Shown: positions 1 to 7,491 of the stretch, piece after piece
How positions within the stretch are numbered: position 1 is the first letter of the stretch
How the letters are laid out: every line of letters starts with the position of its first letter
Assembly: GCA_964626065.1 (NCBI GenBank)
Contig: CAZVDE010000023.1
Location: 1 to 24,237 of the forward strand
Direction of reading: 5' to 3'
DNA length: 24,237 bases
Source: UBA3910 sp964626065
Lineage (GTDB): Bacteria > Bacillota > Limnochordia > Darwinibacteriales > Darwinibacteriaceae
Notes under the pieces: model-generated
What the model was told of the DNA's origin: nothing
The model's input: the letters and a program-made list of their open reading frames with translations, nothing else
The model's database searches: none
Translations under genes and position numbers: made by a program

Positions 1-8
1 AAGCGCAG

Positions 9-275
9 ATGAGAGACTATATCCGCAAGCGGGTGGTGGATGTTAGTTTATATATCGTGAAAACGAAAGCAACGGTAAGACAGGCGGCCACCGTTTTCGG
101 CGTGAGTAAGAGCACGATCCACAAGGACGTGACTGAGCGCCTGCCGCGGATTAATCAAGAATTGGCTGATCAGGTCAAAAAAGTACTTGAGCTGAATAAG
201 TCGGAAAGGCATATTCGCGGCGGTGAAGCAACCAGGCGGAAATACAGTGGCAAACGAAGCAGCCGCGCCTCTTAG
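9..275 (+). CDS. spoIIID: Sporulation transcription factor SpoIIID
   Basis: 88-residue DNA-binding protein, close in length and sequence to Bacillus SpoIIID, the mother-cell regulator that acts with sigma-E during engulfment. The start of the protein (MRDYIRKR), the helix-turn-helix around residues 22-44 (TVRQAATVFGVSKSTIHKDV) and the following TERLPRIN and RHIRGGEATRRKY segments are all family hallmarks; the basic C-terminal tail contacts the DNA minor groove in this family. Only eight bases precede the ATG, so its promoter and ribosome binding site are outside the window. It is followed after 90 bases by mbl, the same neighbour as in Bacillus subtilis. Its presence is strong evidence that the organism descends from, and probably still is, an endospore former. 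Confidence 0.96.
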   Translation: MRDYIRKRVVDVSLYIVKTKATVRQAATVFGVSKSTIHKDVTERLPRINQELADQVKKVLELNKSERHIRGGEATRRKYSGKRSSRAS

Positions 276-301
276 AACTATTCCCTAAAAAAGGATTTGC
301 C

Positions 302-358
302 CCCCCTGTGGCGAACATTACCTCATTGCAGAAAAATGGTAAACGTTCGCAGAGGGGG
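302..358 (+). promoter_or_regulatory. Hairpin leader that can hide the mbl ribosome binding site
   Basis: A long interrupted inverted repeat lies between spoIIID and mbl. CCCCC (302-306) pairs with GGGGG (354-358), GCGAAC (311-316) with GTTCGC (345-350), and TTACC (318-322) with GGTAA (338-342), leaving a loop of about 15 bases. The right arm contains the purine-rich AGAGGGGG (351-358), which is the only plausible Shine-Dalgarno sequence for the mbl ATG at 366. No T-run follows, so it is unlikely to be a terminator. Folding would block mbl translation; whether anything controls the fold is unknown. Confidence 0.55.
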
Positions 359-365
359 CCTGAAA

Positions 366-1385
366 ATGTTTAGTAGGGATATTGGCATAGATCTCGGCAC
401 AGCGAATATTTTAGTCTATGTGCGCGGCAAGGGAGTGGTTATCCACGAACCGGCAGTGGTTGCAATAGACGTAAATACTCAAAAAATATGCGCTCTCGGA
501 GCCGAGGCCCGGGAGATGATTGGGCGTACACCCGGGAATATAAGAGCAATCAGACCCTTGAGTGAGGGAGTAATTGCTGATTTTAGGATTACTGAGGAAA
601 TCCTCAAACACTTTATTAAAAAGGTCGCGGGGCGCGGATTTTTCAGGCCCCGGATTATGATCTGCATTCCCTCCGGGATTACCACAGTTGAAAAACGGGC
701 AGTACTTGAAGCCGCGAGCCAGGCCGGTGCCAAACAGGTCTATCTGGTCACCGAACCCATAGCCGCGGCTATTGGTTGTGGCCTTGATATTTCCGCTCCC
801 AGCGGAAACATGGTGGTGGACATTGGCGGCGGTACAACGGACATTGCCGTCATTTCACTGGGCGGCGAAGTCACTTCGGAATCGCTGCGCATCGGCGGTG
901 AGCATCTGGAAGAAGCGATTCAGCGCTATATCCAGCGAATTTATAACCTGGCCATCGGTGATCGCACCGCTGAGGAAATCAAAAAGTCCATTGCCAGTGC
1001 CTACCCGGAGGCTTCCAATACACTATCAATCCGGGGTAGAGATCTTATTACCGGGCTGCCCGCAACGGTGGAGATCTCCGCCGTTGATATTCACCCCGCT
1101 TTAGAAGAGCCTATTACGAGCATCATTGATGCCATCCGGGCCGTCTTGGAAGTGACCCCCCCAGAATTGGCCGCGGATATCATCAACAAAGGGATGGCCT
1201 TGACGGGCGGCGGTGCGCTGCTCGATGGTATGGCCCGCTTGATACAAGAGCAAACGGGCGTACCCGTCATGCTCGCCGAAGACCCCTTGAGCTGTGCGGT
1301 GCGAGGCACGGGAGAAATTTTAGAAAGCCTGGACGGGACTCTGCCCGCCTCTACTTATGAGGCCAGTTATACAAGGGCGCGCTAG
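366..1385 (+). CDS. mbl: MreB-family rod-shape protein, Mbl-like
   Basis: Bacterial actin homologue (339 residues) that forms membrane-associated filaments and positions the cell-wall elongation machinery. It has the actin-fold ATP-binding motifs: phosphate-1 GIDLGTANILVYV near the N-terminus, phosphate-2 VVDIGGGTTDIAVIS mid-protein and the adenosine motif MALTGGGALLDGM near the C-terminus. The start at 366 is chosen because MFSRDIGIDLGTAN is the usual family N-terminus and AGAGGGGG precedes it by 7 bases; an in-frame ATG at 297 would add 23 untypical residues. I call it Mbl rather than MreB because it sits directly after spoIIID and before two flagellar rod genes, as mbl does in Bacillus, and not next to mreC/mreD. 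Sequence alone would also allow MreB or MreBH. Confidence 0.93.
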   Translation: MFSRDIGIDLGTANILVYVRGKGVVIHEPAVVAIDVNTQKICALGAEAREMIGRTPGNIRAIRPLSEGVIADFRITEEILKHFIKKVAGRGFFRPRIMICIPSGITTVEKRAVLEAASQAGAKQVYLVTEPIAAAIGCGLDISAPSGNMVVDIGGGTTDIAVISLGGEVTSESLRIGGEHLEEAIQRYIQRIYNLAIGDRTAEEIKKSIASAYPEASNTLSIRGRDLITGLPATVEISAVDIHPALEEPITSIIDAIRAVLEVTPPELAADIINKGMALTGGGALLDGMARLIQEQTGVPVMLAEDPLSCAVRGTGEILESLDGTLPASTYEASYTRAR

Positions 1386-1389
1386 GCAC

Positions 1390-1417
1390 TAAAGATCCTC
1401 AGCCAACCTGCCGATAC
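1390..1417 (+). promoter_or_regulatory. Sigma-D (sigma-28) type flagellar promoter
   Basis: TAAA (1390-1393, within ACTAAAG) and GCCGATAC (1410-1417) are separated by 16 bases. The Bacillus sigma-D consensus is TAAA, about 15 bases, then GCCGATAT, so seven of eight -10 positions match. It lies just after the mbl stop codon and 30 bases before the first flagellar rod gene, the correct place to drive flhO and the genes after it. In B. subtilis the equivalent flhO-flhP pair is known to be sigma-D dependent. Confidence 0.72.
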
Positions 1418-1446
1418 GGAGAGTAAGACTATCTTCGCGGGGGGTG

Positions 1447-2187
1447 ATGAACATACTGCGCGGCATCTATACTGCGGCCTCAGGCATGCTTGTAGAAACG
1501 ATGAGGATGGATGTGGCCAGCAACAACCTTGCCAATGTGGATACGGCGGGCTTTCAGCGGCAGACAGCCCACGTCTATGCTTTTCCCCAAGCACCCATCG
1601 CACGTGATTACCATAATCAGCGGCGGGTCTTGGGAACGCTGGGTACCGGGGCTTTCGCCGAAGGGAGCAGCACCTCTTTTGCCCCCGGGACACTGAAGAC
1701 CACCGAAAACCCCTTGGATGCGGCTCTAATCGGCCCCGGCTTTTTTACAGTTGAAACGCCGGAAGGCATAAGGTATACCCGAGACGGCCGTTTTAAGATT
1801 AACCCCAGCGGGCTGTTGGCCACACTGGATGACAATCTGGTCCGCGGCGAGCAAGGCTTAATCTACGTTGGTGAAGGGGAGGTTCTGCTGAACGCAGAAG
1901 GGGAGATTACGGTAAACGGCCGAGTGGTGGACAAGCTGCTGCTGGTGGAGTTCAATGATCGGGAAGGCCTTGTGAGGAGGGGCTCCAATTTGTTCGAAGC
2001 GCTGCCGGAGGCGGGGGAACCTTTTCGCTACAGGGCGGCGATAGCCCCGGGCACGCTGGAAATGGCTAACGTCAATGTGGTTAGGGAGATGGTTAATCTC
2101 ATTAACATTCAGCGGGCTTACGAGGCCAACCAAAAAGTTGTGCAGGCATTTGACGAGACGTTAGATAAAGTAGTCAACGAAATTTAA
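1447..2187 (+). CDS. flhO: Flagellar basal-body rod protein, FlgF/FlhO type
   Basis: FlgG-family axial protein of 246 residues. It has the conserved N-terminal rod motif (ASNNLANVDTAGFQR, about residues 23-37), a central variable beta-rich domain with the TENPLDAALIGPGFF segment, and the C-terminal EMVNLINIQRAYEANQKV helix typical of rod and hook proteins, which associate through their paired terminal helices. The ATG at 1447 directly follows an in-frame GTG at 1444; MNILRGIYTAASGM matches the family start better and follows a G-rich ribosome binding site. It is the first of two FlgG-like genes in tandem, corresponding to the proximal-rod protein (FlgF or FlhO). FlgF and FlgG paralogues are hard to separate by eye, so the symbol rests on position. 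Confidence 0.9.
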   Translation: MNILRGIYTAASGMLVETMRMDVASNNLANVDTAGFQRQTAHVYAFPQAPIARDYHNQRRVLGTLGTGAFAEGSSTSFAPGTLKTTENPLDAALIGPGFFTVETPEGIRYTRDGRFKINPSGLLATLDDNLVRGEQGLIYVGEGEVLLNAEGEITVNGRVVDKLLLVEFNDREGLVRRGSNLFEALPEAGEPFRYRAAIAPGTLEMANVNVVREMVNLINIQRAYEANQKVVQAFDETLDKVVNEI

Positions 2188-2227
2188 TAGTTTGAGGGGA
2201 ATGGGCTGGACTGGTTAACAGGAGCCT

Positions 2228-2314
2228 GGAACGAAATGTTCCGCGGAACTATCGACCGACTGAGATAGTTTCCTACCCTCTTCTTGAGTGTTGTATAAAA
2301 CAAACAAGGAGGGT
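2228..2314 (+). promoter_or_regulatory. Structured leader between the two rod genes
   Basis: The 135-base gap holds several overlapping inverted repeats. GGAAC (2228-2232) can pair with GTTCC (2238-2242), which is itself half of the 12-base perfect palindrome GTTCCGCGGAAC (2238-2249). The second half of that palindrome starts another stem, GGAACTATC (2245-2253) with GATAGTTTCC (2264-2273). Finally ACCCTC (2275-2280) is complementary to GAGGGT (2309-2314), which contains most of the flgG Shine-Dalgarno sequence and runs into a T-stretch. Alternative folds are therefore possible, one of which hides the ribosome binding site. A TATAAA at 2294-2299 could be a -10 box but lacks a clear -35. Confidence 0.4.
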
Positions 2315-2322
2315 TTTTTGTT

Positions 2323-3114
2323 ATGATGCGTTCTTTATGGACCGCCGCCTCCGGGATGGTGGCTCAGCAGACCAAAATTGATACAATTTCCAATAACTTG
2401 GCTAACGTAAATACCACGGGGTTCAAGAAAAGCCGGGTTGACTTTCAAGATCTGTTGTACCAAACGGTAAAATACGCGGGCACACCCTCAACGGCCGGGG
2501 CCCAGGTACCAACCGGAATCCAGGTCGGGCACGGGGTGCGTACCGTGGCAACGCAGCGCATCTTTTCTCAGGGGATGTATCAGCAGACAGACAACCCGCT
2601 CGATGTGGTTATCGAAGGTGACGGGTTTTTCCAAGTTCTGCTGCCCGACGGCACAATGGCTTATACAAGGGATGGGGCCTTTAAACTGGATGCGCAGGGC
2701 AGAATCACAACTTCCGATGGTTTCCCCATTGAACCTGAAATCAGTATTACGGAAGAAGATGCACTGGATTTGAGTATTAGTTCTGATGGGACAGTTACCA
2801 TTACCATTGCCGGCCAGAGCGATCCAACCGAAAAAGGCACGTTCGAACTGATTCGCTTCGTGAACAATGCCGGGTTGAAAAGCATCGGCCAGAACTTGTA
2901 TACTGCCACAGCCGCCAGCGGCAGCCCCATCGTGGGCATTCCCGGCTTAGACGGTTTCGGCACCTTGAGCCAAAACTTTTTGGAAATGTCCAACGTGCAG
3001 GTGGTAGAAGAAATGGTGAATATGATCGTTTCACAGCGGGCGTACGAAACAAATTCCAAGGCGATCCAGGCTTCCGATGATATGCTGCAGACCGCCAATA
3101 ACCTGCGCAGGTAG
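2323..3114 (+). CDS. flgG: Flagellar distal-rod protein FlgG (FlhP type)
   Basis: 263-residue FlgG-family protein, the length expected for the distal rod that links the proximal rod to the hook. The N-terminal rod motif (TISNNLANVNTTGFKKSR, about residues 22-39), the TDNPLDVVIEGDGFFQV segment in the middle and the C-terminal VEEMVNMIVSQRAYETNSKAI helix are all present. A strong AGGAGGG ribosome binding site (2307-2313) lies 9 bases before the first of two adjacent ATG codons; either 2323 or 2326 could be used. It is more typical of FlgG than the preceding paralogue, including the asymmetric SNNLANVNTTGFK sequence. flgA starts four bases after its stop, so the two are translationally close. 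Confidence 0.93.
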   Translation: MMRSLWTAASGMVAQQTKIDTISNNLANVNTTGFKKSRVDFQDLLYQTVKYAGTPSTAGAQVPTGIQVGHGVRTVATQRIFSQGMYQQTDNPLDVVIEGDGFFQVLLPDGTMAYTRDGAFKLDAQGRITTSDGFPIEPEISITEEDALDLSISSDGTVTITIAGQSDPTEKGTFELIRFVNNAGLKSIGQNLYTATAASGSPIVGIPGLDGFGTLSQNFLEMSNVQVVEEMVNMIVSQRAYETNSKAIQASDDMLQTANNLRR

Positions 3115-3118
3115 GTAG

Positions 3119-3907
3119 ATGAGAATGCGCCGTTTTTGGCGAGCGGTAACACCGATTCTGCTTAGTCTGCTTATTTTAGCCCTGCCCGCGGCAGGAGCGG
3201 ACCGGGCGGAGCGGGTTGTCATTACTTTGCCGGAAAGCGCCACAAGTGAGGGCAAATGGTTAATTCTCGGAGACATCGTTGAGATCGGCGGAGGGCCGCC
3301 CGAGTTGGTGGCTGAGGCGGCCGCGGTAAATGCGGGCGCGGCACCGGGTGTGGGCACCTCGCGCCAGCTGACGAAAGGCCAGATTGAGGTGCGCATCCGC
3401 CAGGCCAGGCTGGATTTAAGCCTGATAGAATTTCGGGGTGCAACTGCTGTCACCGTGTTCGGCGGGGCAGCCGGCGGTGGGTCTGATTCTAAGGGTGACG
3501 GGGTGAAAGCGGAGGCCGAAATTGTAGTCGCGGCGCGAGATCTGGCCAGGGGAGAAATACTTACGGCAGCCGATTTAGTCTATGAAGCAAAGGAGAATCA
3601 CAGCGCTTCTGCAGTATACAACGGGGAGACTCTGCTTGGCCTGCGCACAACGCGCCACATTAGGGCCGGGTCGGAAATAACTCTAGTCGCGGTGGAACAA
3701 ATCCCCGCGGTTGATCGGGGCGCTGCTGTTATTATCGTAGCACGCACCGGGACCATGTCTGTCAGTGCACCGGGGACCGCCAGGGCCGCGGGGCAGTTGG
3801 GGGAGGTCATCCCGGTGGAAAATAGTCTGTCCCGTAAAGTTGTCTACGGGAAAATAATTGCTGCTGACACAGTTGAAGTAGACATAAGGGGGTCATCTAC
3901 TCCATGA
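3119..3907 (+). CDS. flgA: Flagellar P-ring assembly chaperone FlgA
   Basis: 262-residue exported protein with a hydrophobic N-terminal signal sequence (about residues 9-27, ending LPAAGA). The C-terminal half (about 137-262) is a SAF-like domain, recognisable from VAARDLARGEILTAADLVY and the RHIRAGSEITLVAVEQIPAV segment, followed by the family ending in which AAGQLGEVIPVENSLSRKVV leads into a final beta strand. In flagellated diderms FlgA is the periplasmic chaperone that helps FlgI assemble into the P ring. The start at 3119 overlaps a weak GGTAG site; an in-frame ATG at 3125 is an alternative. The gene overlaps flgH by four bases (ATGA), so the two are probably translationally coupled. Confidence 0.88.
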   Translation: MRMRRFWRAVTPILLSLLILALPAAGADRAERVVITLPESATSEGKWLILGDIVEIGGGPPELVAEAAAVNAGAAPGVGTSRQLTKGQIEVRIRQARLDLSLIEFRGATAVTVFGGAAGGGSDSKGDGVKAEAEIVVAARDLARGEILTAADLVYEAKENHSASAVYNGETLLGLRTTRHIRAGSEITLVAVEQIPAVDRGAAVIIVARTGTMSVSAPGTARAAGQLGEVIPVENSLSRKVVYGKIIAADTVEVDIRGSSTP

Positions 3908-4497
3908 GGATAACAAGGTTTTTAGGGCGTTCTTTCGTTGTGAGCATGGCTATTTTGTTGGCCGGTTCCGGTGTGGTGCTGGGTACATCGCTTTATCCCG
4001 CCGATAAACCATCCATGTTTGAAGATAACAAGGCAAAAAGGGCCGGTGATCTGGTAACGGTGATCATTGTAGAACAAGCCCAGGCCAGGCAAAACGCCAA
4101 CACCGCAACCGGGAAAAACTCCGATGTCTCGGTGGGTCCGGGCGTGGGTGTGCTGGCTGATCTAATTCCTCTTTTAAAGGTGGGCGGTGGCGATACTTTT
4201 AAAGCGGACGGCAGCACAACAAGGGGGGGCAGCCTCACAGCCAAAATCACAACTAGGGTTGTTGAAAGCCTGCCCAACGGCACGATGCGCATTGAGGGCA
4301 AACAAAAGATAATGATTAATGGCGAGGAGCAAGAAATTATCATCAGCGGCCTGGTGCGCAATCGCGACGTGGCACCGGACAATACCATCCTTTCCACCTT
4401 TGTTGCCGATGCGGAAATTGCCTTTATGGGGACCGGAATAGTTGCGGATAAAAACAGCCCCGGTATTATCACGCGCCTTTTCAATTGGCTCTTTTAG
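3904..4497 (+). CDS. flgH: Flagellar L-ring protein FlgH without a lipobox
   Basis: 197-residue FlgH, the outer-membrane bushing of the flagellar rod. Family features visible are the SLYPADKPSMFEDNKAKRAGDLVTVIIVEQAQARQ-type N-terminal region (residues about 29-63), the LTAKITTRVVESLPNGTMRIEGKQ core and the ISGLVRNRDVAPDNTILSTFVADAEI segment. FlgH is normally a lipoprotein made from a precursor with a Leu-x-x-Cys lipobox. Here the signal peptide ends AGSGVVLGTS and the whole protein contains no cysteine, so it cannot be lipidated in the usual way. The ATG overlaps the flgA stop, and flgI follows immediately. An L ring is only useful in a cell with an outer membrane. Confidence 0.92.
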   Translation: MRITRFLGRSFVVSMAILLAGSGVVLGTSLYPADKPSMFEDNKAKRAGDLVTVIIVEQAQARQNANTATGKNSDVSVGPGVGVLADLIPLLKVGGGDTFKADGSTTRGGSLTAKITTRVVESLPNGTMRIEGKQKIMINGEEQEIIISGLVRNRDVAPDNTILSTFVADAEIAFMGTGIVADKNSPGIITRLFNWLF

Positions 4498-4515
4498 ATG
4501 TCAGGAGGGACGTCC

Positions 4516-5646
4516 ATGTCTAGGAAAACATTGTGGTTGGCGGTGGGAATCGTCCTGATCGTTACCGGCTTTGTTCAGGCGGTTGAGCCTGTACGCTACG
4601 ATGTGCCCGCTGTGAGAATCAAAGACATCGCTCGGGTGCAGGGTGTGCGGGAAAACCAGATTTACGGCCTAGGGCTCGTGGTGGGCTTGCAGGGTACGGG
4701 AGATAGCACCGGTGCCAGGGCCAACATCCAGATGATCGCCAACATGCTCGAGAGTTTTGGTATAACGGTCTCAGCCAATGAGTTGCGGCTGCGTAATATT
4801 GCGGCTGTCATGGTTACGGCTGATCTGCCCACATCACTCAGGACAGGCGATCGTTTGGATGTGACCGTGTCTTCCATAGGCGATGCCCGCAGCCTGCAGG
4901 GGGGGTTTTTGCTCCAGACTCCGCTGGAAGCGGCTAACGGCGAGATATTTGCGGTGGCCCAAGGGGCCGTTTCCATAGGCGGCTTTATCGTGCGGGGCGG
5001 CGGGGCCAGTGCCCAGGTCAACCACGCCACCGTCGGTTCGGTACCGGGTGGGGCAATAGTAGAGCGGGAGTTGGAAACGCAGGATTTCGCAGCCGGCGGT
5101 TCCATTTCCATGGTGCTTTTGGAACCGGATTTTACGACCGCCTCCCGCCTGGTGCAGGTGATCAACGCCGTTTATGAGGAGGGCATCGCTCGCGCTCGGG
5201 ATCAGGCTACGGTCGAAATTGAGGTTCCAGCCGGTTATCTGCACAATGTGGTCGGATTCATTGCCGAACTGGAAGAGCTGCCTGTGCAGCCCGATGTCAA
5301 TGCCCGAGTGGTTATTAACGAACGGACCGGTACAGTTGTGATGGGCGCTTCCGTTCGCATCGCTACGGTGGCGGTGGCCCACGGTAATTTGCGTGTGCAA
5401 ATACAGGCTGCACCCGTTATTTCTCAACCTCTTCCGTTATCGGAAGGAATCAGCGTTATTGACCGAGAAATCAGTATTGAGGTTGAAGATGAGCCAAGCC
5501 AGTTCGCTGTTTTAGGTGGGACCTCCAATGTGCAGGATTTGGTGGATGCCCTCAATGCAGTGGGGGCCAGCCCGCGGGACATTATCGCAATTCTGCAGGC
5601 GGTGAAGGCGGCGGGGGCGCTCTTTGGGGAGTTAATTATTCTTTAA
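4516..5646 (+). CDS. flgI: Flagellar P-ring protein FlgI
   Basis: 376-residue exported protein, the usual size for FlgI, which forms the peptidoglycan-level P ring around the flagellar rod. After a signal peptide (about residues 1-22, ending VQA) come the diagnostic segments VRIKDIARVQGVRENQIYGLGLVVGLQGTGDST, then VMVTADLPTSLRTGDRLDVTVSSIGDA, and near the C-terminus INERTGTVVMGASVRIATVAVAHG and VQDLVDALNAVGASPRDIIAILQ. The start at 4516 follows an AGGAGGG site (4503-4509) with 6-base spacing; the in-frame ATG at 4498 abuts the flgH stop and precedes that site. The protein ends AGALFGELIIL, typical of the family. It forms one transcription unit with flgA and flgH. Confidence 0.97.
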   Translation: MSRKTLWLAVGIVLIVTGFVQAVEPVRYDVPAVRIKDIARVQGVRENQIYGLGLVVGLQGTGDSTGARANIQMIANMLESFGITVSANELRLRNIAAVMVTADLPTSLRTGDRLDVTVSSIGDARSLQGGFLLQTPLEAANGEIFAVAQGAVSIGGFIVRGGGASAQVNHATVGSVPGGAIVERELETQDFAAGGSISMVLLEPDFTTASRLVQVINAVYEEGIARARDQATVEIEVPAGYLHNVVGFIAELEELPVQPDVNARVVINERTGTVVMGASVRIATVAVAHGNLRVQIQAAPVISQPLPLSEGISVIDREISIEVEDEPSQFAVLGGTSNVQDLVDALNAVGASPRDIIAILQAVKAAGALFGELIIL

Positions 5647-5658
5647 AGGATGATTGAA

Positions 5659-5970
5659 ATGCGCGTTAATTGGGAGCCCAATCAAAACGTGGCGCAGCAG
5701 GCGGAGGAGCTCGGTCAAAGGAAATCCCCCTCCCGGCAGGCGCTGCAGGAGGCGGCGGAGCAGTTCGAGGCATTGTTTTTATATCAGCTATTAAACGAAA
5801 TGCGGCGGACGGTGCCCGAGACCGATCTCTTGGGAAATCGGCGGGCGGAAAAGATGTTTCAGTCACTGCTCGATCAAGAATTGGCTGATCATTCGGTCCA
5901 GACGCAAAGTATTGGGTTGGCCAAACTGATTTATGAACAAATGTCCCGTTATGTAGCTGACGATGAATAG
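5659..5970 (+). CDS. flgJ: Rod-binding (FlgJ N-terminal) flagellar protein
   Basis: 103-residue protein made of the FlgJ N-terminal rod-binding domain only: AAEQFEALFLYQLLNEMRRTVPETDLLG, then RRAEKMFQSLLDQELADHSVQ and a final helix with GLAKLIYEQM. In enteric bacteria this domain caps the growing rod and is fused to a peptidoglycan hydrolase; the hydrolase half is absent here, which is common outside gammaproteobacteria, so another enzyme must open the wall. The start at 5659 is preferred because AAAGGA (5645-5650) would be its ribosome binding site at 8-base spacing, while an ATG at 5650 overlaps that site. It is the last gene of the flagellar run and is followed by a terminator. Confidence 0.9.
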   Translation: MRVNWEPNQNVAQQAEELGQRKSPSRQALQEAAEQFEALFLYQLLNEMRRTVPETDLLGNRRAEKMFQSLLDQELADHSVQTQSIGLAKLIYEQMSRYVADDE

Positions 5971-5980
5971 AAAATCAATA

Positions 5981-6020
5981 ATCGACTCTACAAGAAATAC
6001 GCTTGTAGGGTCCGATTTTT
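5981..6020 (+). terminator. Rho-independent terminator after the flagellar genes
   Basis: CTACAAG (5988-5994) pairs with CTTGTAG (6002-6008) across a seven-base loop. The stem extends past a small mismatch to ATCG (5981-5984) with CGAT (6013-6016), and a T-run follows (TTTTT, 6016-6020). It closes the spoIIID to flgJ stretch and separates it from the secreted-enzyme genes. Confidence 0.8.
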
Positions 6021-6075
6021 GGCAGGAATACAGGCCCAGATACCGAAATAGGCAGGGATAGAGGAGGGCGCATAG

Positions 6076-7479
6076 ATGCGGCAGCGGGGCGGGATTACGT
6101 TACAGGCTTTTTTTCTACTTTTTCTCTTTTTTCACTCATCTTCACTTTTCGCCGCAGCACCCGATCAGGTGCTTCTTTTACCCGACAAAATCGTTCTCAC
6201 CCTGCCTAAAGAACCCGGCCAAGCCTTCCAGGTTTCTTCTACGCCACATCCCATGAAAATCATTATCGATTCCAATTTGCCCCTGCAGGGGTTTGCTGCG
6301 GCCCAGACTATCAAAGACCCTGCCTTAGGGCAGATCCGCAGCTCTACCGCGGGCGGGTTGTCTCGCTTGGTGCTGGATTTTAACTACTTGCTGCCTGATT
6401 TCTTCGTCCAAGAGACAGAACACGAGCTGAGGGTGGAAATTTCAAAGACTTTTGCCCACACTACCGAACGCGTTGTGGCCCGTGGTATTGTGTACGGCCA
6501 TCAGCGCAGGGCGGACAGTTTCGGCCCCAATGTAGTGAACTACCTTAAGGTCAATCTCAAGGTGGGCAATGAGGTCAAACCGGTTTTAGCTCAAAATCGG
6601 ATTCTGGGTTCGGAAAATGTAAGCGCTCTGGCCAAACGTTTTGGAGCGGTGGCCGCAATCAATGGTGCTTTTTTCGATGGCAACGGCCGTCCCGTGGGTA
6701 TTGTTGTGCTTGATGGGCAGATTATTAGTGAGCCTTTTGCCGCCCGTACCGCACTGGGCCTGGGCCCCCAAGGGCCGCTTATGGAACGGGTCGATTGGTG
6801 CGGTGAAGTTTTATCCGGCGCCGGGGTGCCTCTCGCCGCGCTTTCCGGTGTAAACCGGCCCCGCCTCGCCGATGAGCTGATTGTCTATACGCCCTATTAT
6901 GGAAATAGGACAGCCACTAATGCTTACGGGTTTGAAGCAACCATCGTTAACGGCGTTGTGACGGCACTGCAGACGGGCAACAGCGAGATTCCCAAGGATG
7001 GGTTGGTAGTGTCGGGTCACGGTATCAAGCGGGATCTGCTTTCTTCTTGGCGGGTGGGCGATGAAATCACAATCGATTTTAGATTGAATCCGCCCTGGTT
7101 AGAGCAGGGTATTGATCAAATCATCGGTGGGGGCCCCCGCCTTGTCCGCGATGGGGCACCGGTTAACAGCGGAGAAGAAGAATTATTCCGCACCGATGTG
7201 CTGCAGGGGCGGGCCCCCAGAACAGCGATTGGCATTACTGCCGATGGGGAGCTGCTGTTGGTCACGGTAAATGGGCGGCAGCCCAATATTAGCGTGGGTA
7301 TGTCTTTGGCCGAATTAGGCAGACTGCTAATGGAGCTGGGGGCGGTGCAGGGTATGAATCTTGATGGAGGCGGTTCAACTACCATGGTCATTCATGATCT
7401 AGTACTCAACCTGCCCTCCAACGGTAAAGAACGGCCGGTGAGCAACGCCATTCTCGTCCTTGCACCGGAGAGTAGATAG
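6076..7479 (+). CDS. Secreted AMIN + phosphodiester glycosidase (NAGPA) domain protein
   Basis: 467-residue exported protein. After a signal peptide (residues about 1-27, ending FAAA) there is an AMIN-like beta domain (about 35-125), seen in DKIVLTLPKEPGQAF, then RSSTAGGLSRLVLDF and a closing ELRVEISK strand; such domains commonly bind peptidoglycan or localise envelope enzymes. The C-terminal part (about 155-463) is the NAGPA / phosphodiester-glycosidase fold, with AAINGAFFDGNGRPVG (193-208), GRAPRTAIGI (378-387) and the signature NLDGGGSTTMV (428-438). Members of this family hydrolyse phosphodiester-linked sugars; the natural substrate here is unknown, with cell-wall or secondary polymer glycans as reasonable candidates. 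A GAGGAGGG site (6061-6068) precedes the ATG by 7 bases. It appears to be co-transcribed with the S55 gene 12 bases downstream. Confidence 0.87.
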   Translation: MRQRGGITLQAFFLLFLFFHSSSLFAAAPDQVLLLPDKIVLTLPKEPGQAFQVSSTPHPMKIIIDSNLPLQGFAAAQTIKDPALGQIRSSTAGGLSRLVLDFNYLLPDFFVQETEHELRVEISKTFAHTTERVVARGIVYGHQRRADSFGPNVVNYLKVNLKVGNEVKPVLAQNRILGSENVSALAKRFGAVAAINGAFFDGNGRPVGIVVLDGQIISEPFAARTALGLGPQGPLMERVDWCGEVLSGAGVPLAALSGVNRPRLADELIVYTPYYGNRTATNAYGFEATIVNGVVTALQTGNSEIPKDGLVVSGHGIKRDLLSSWRVGDEITIDFRLNPPWLEQGIDQIIGGGPRLVRDGAPVNSGEEELFRTDVLQGRAPRTAIGITADGELLLVTVNGRQPNISVGMSLAELGRLLMELGAVQGMNLDGGGSTTMVIHDLVLNLPSNGKERPVSNAILVLAPESR

Positions 7480-7491
7480 GGGTGCTTAATT

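Noticed and set aside
302..358. Rho-independent terminator between spoIIID and mbl
   Set aside because: The stem is strong but there is no T-run after it; it is followed by the mbl start. A ribosome-site-hiding hairpin is more likely.
772..1104. Alternative-frame and antisense reading frames over 60 codons, such as those within mbl, flgG, bamA and lptD
   Set aside because: They lie fully inside well-identified genes, lack ribosome binding sites and show no recognisable protein features.
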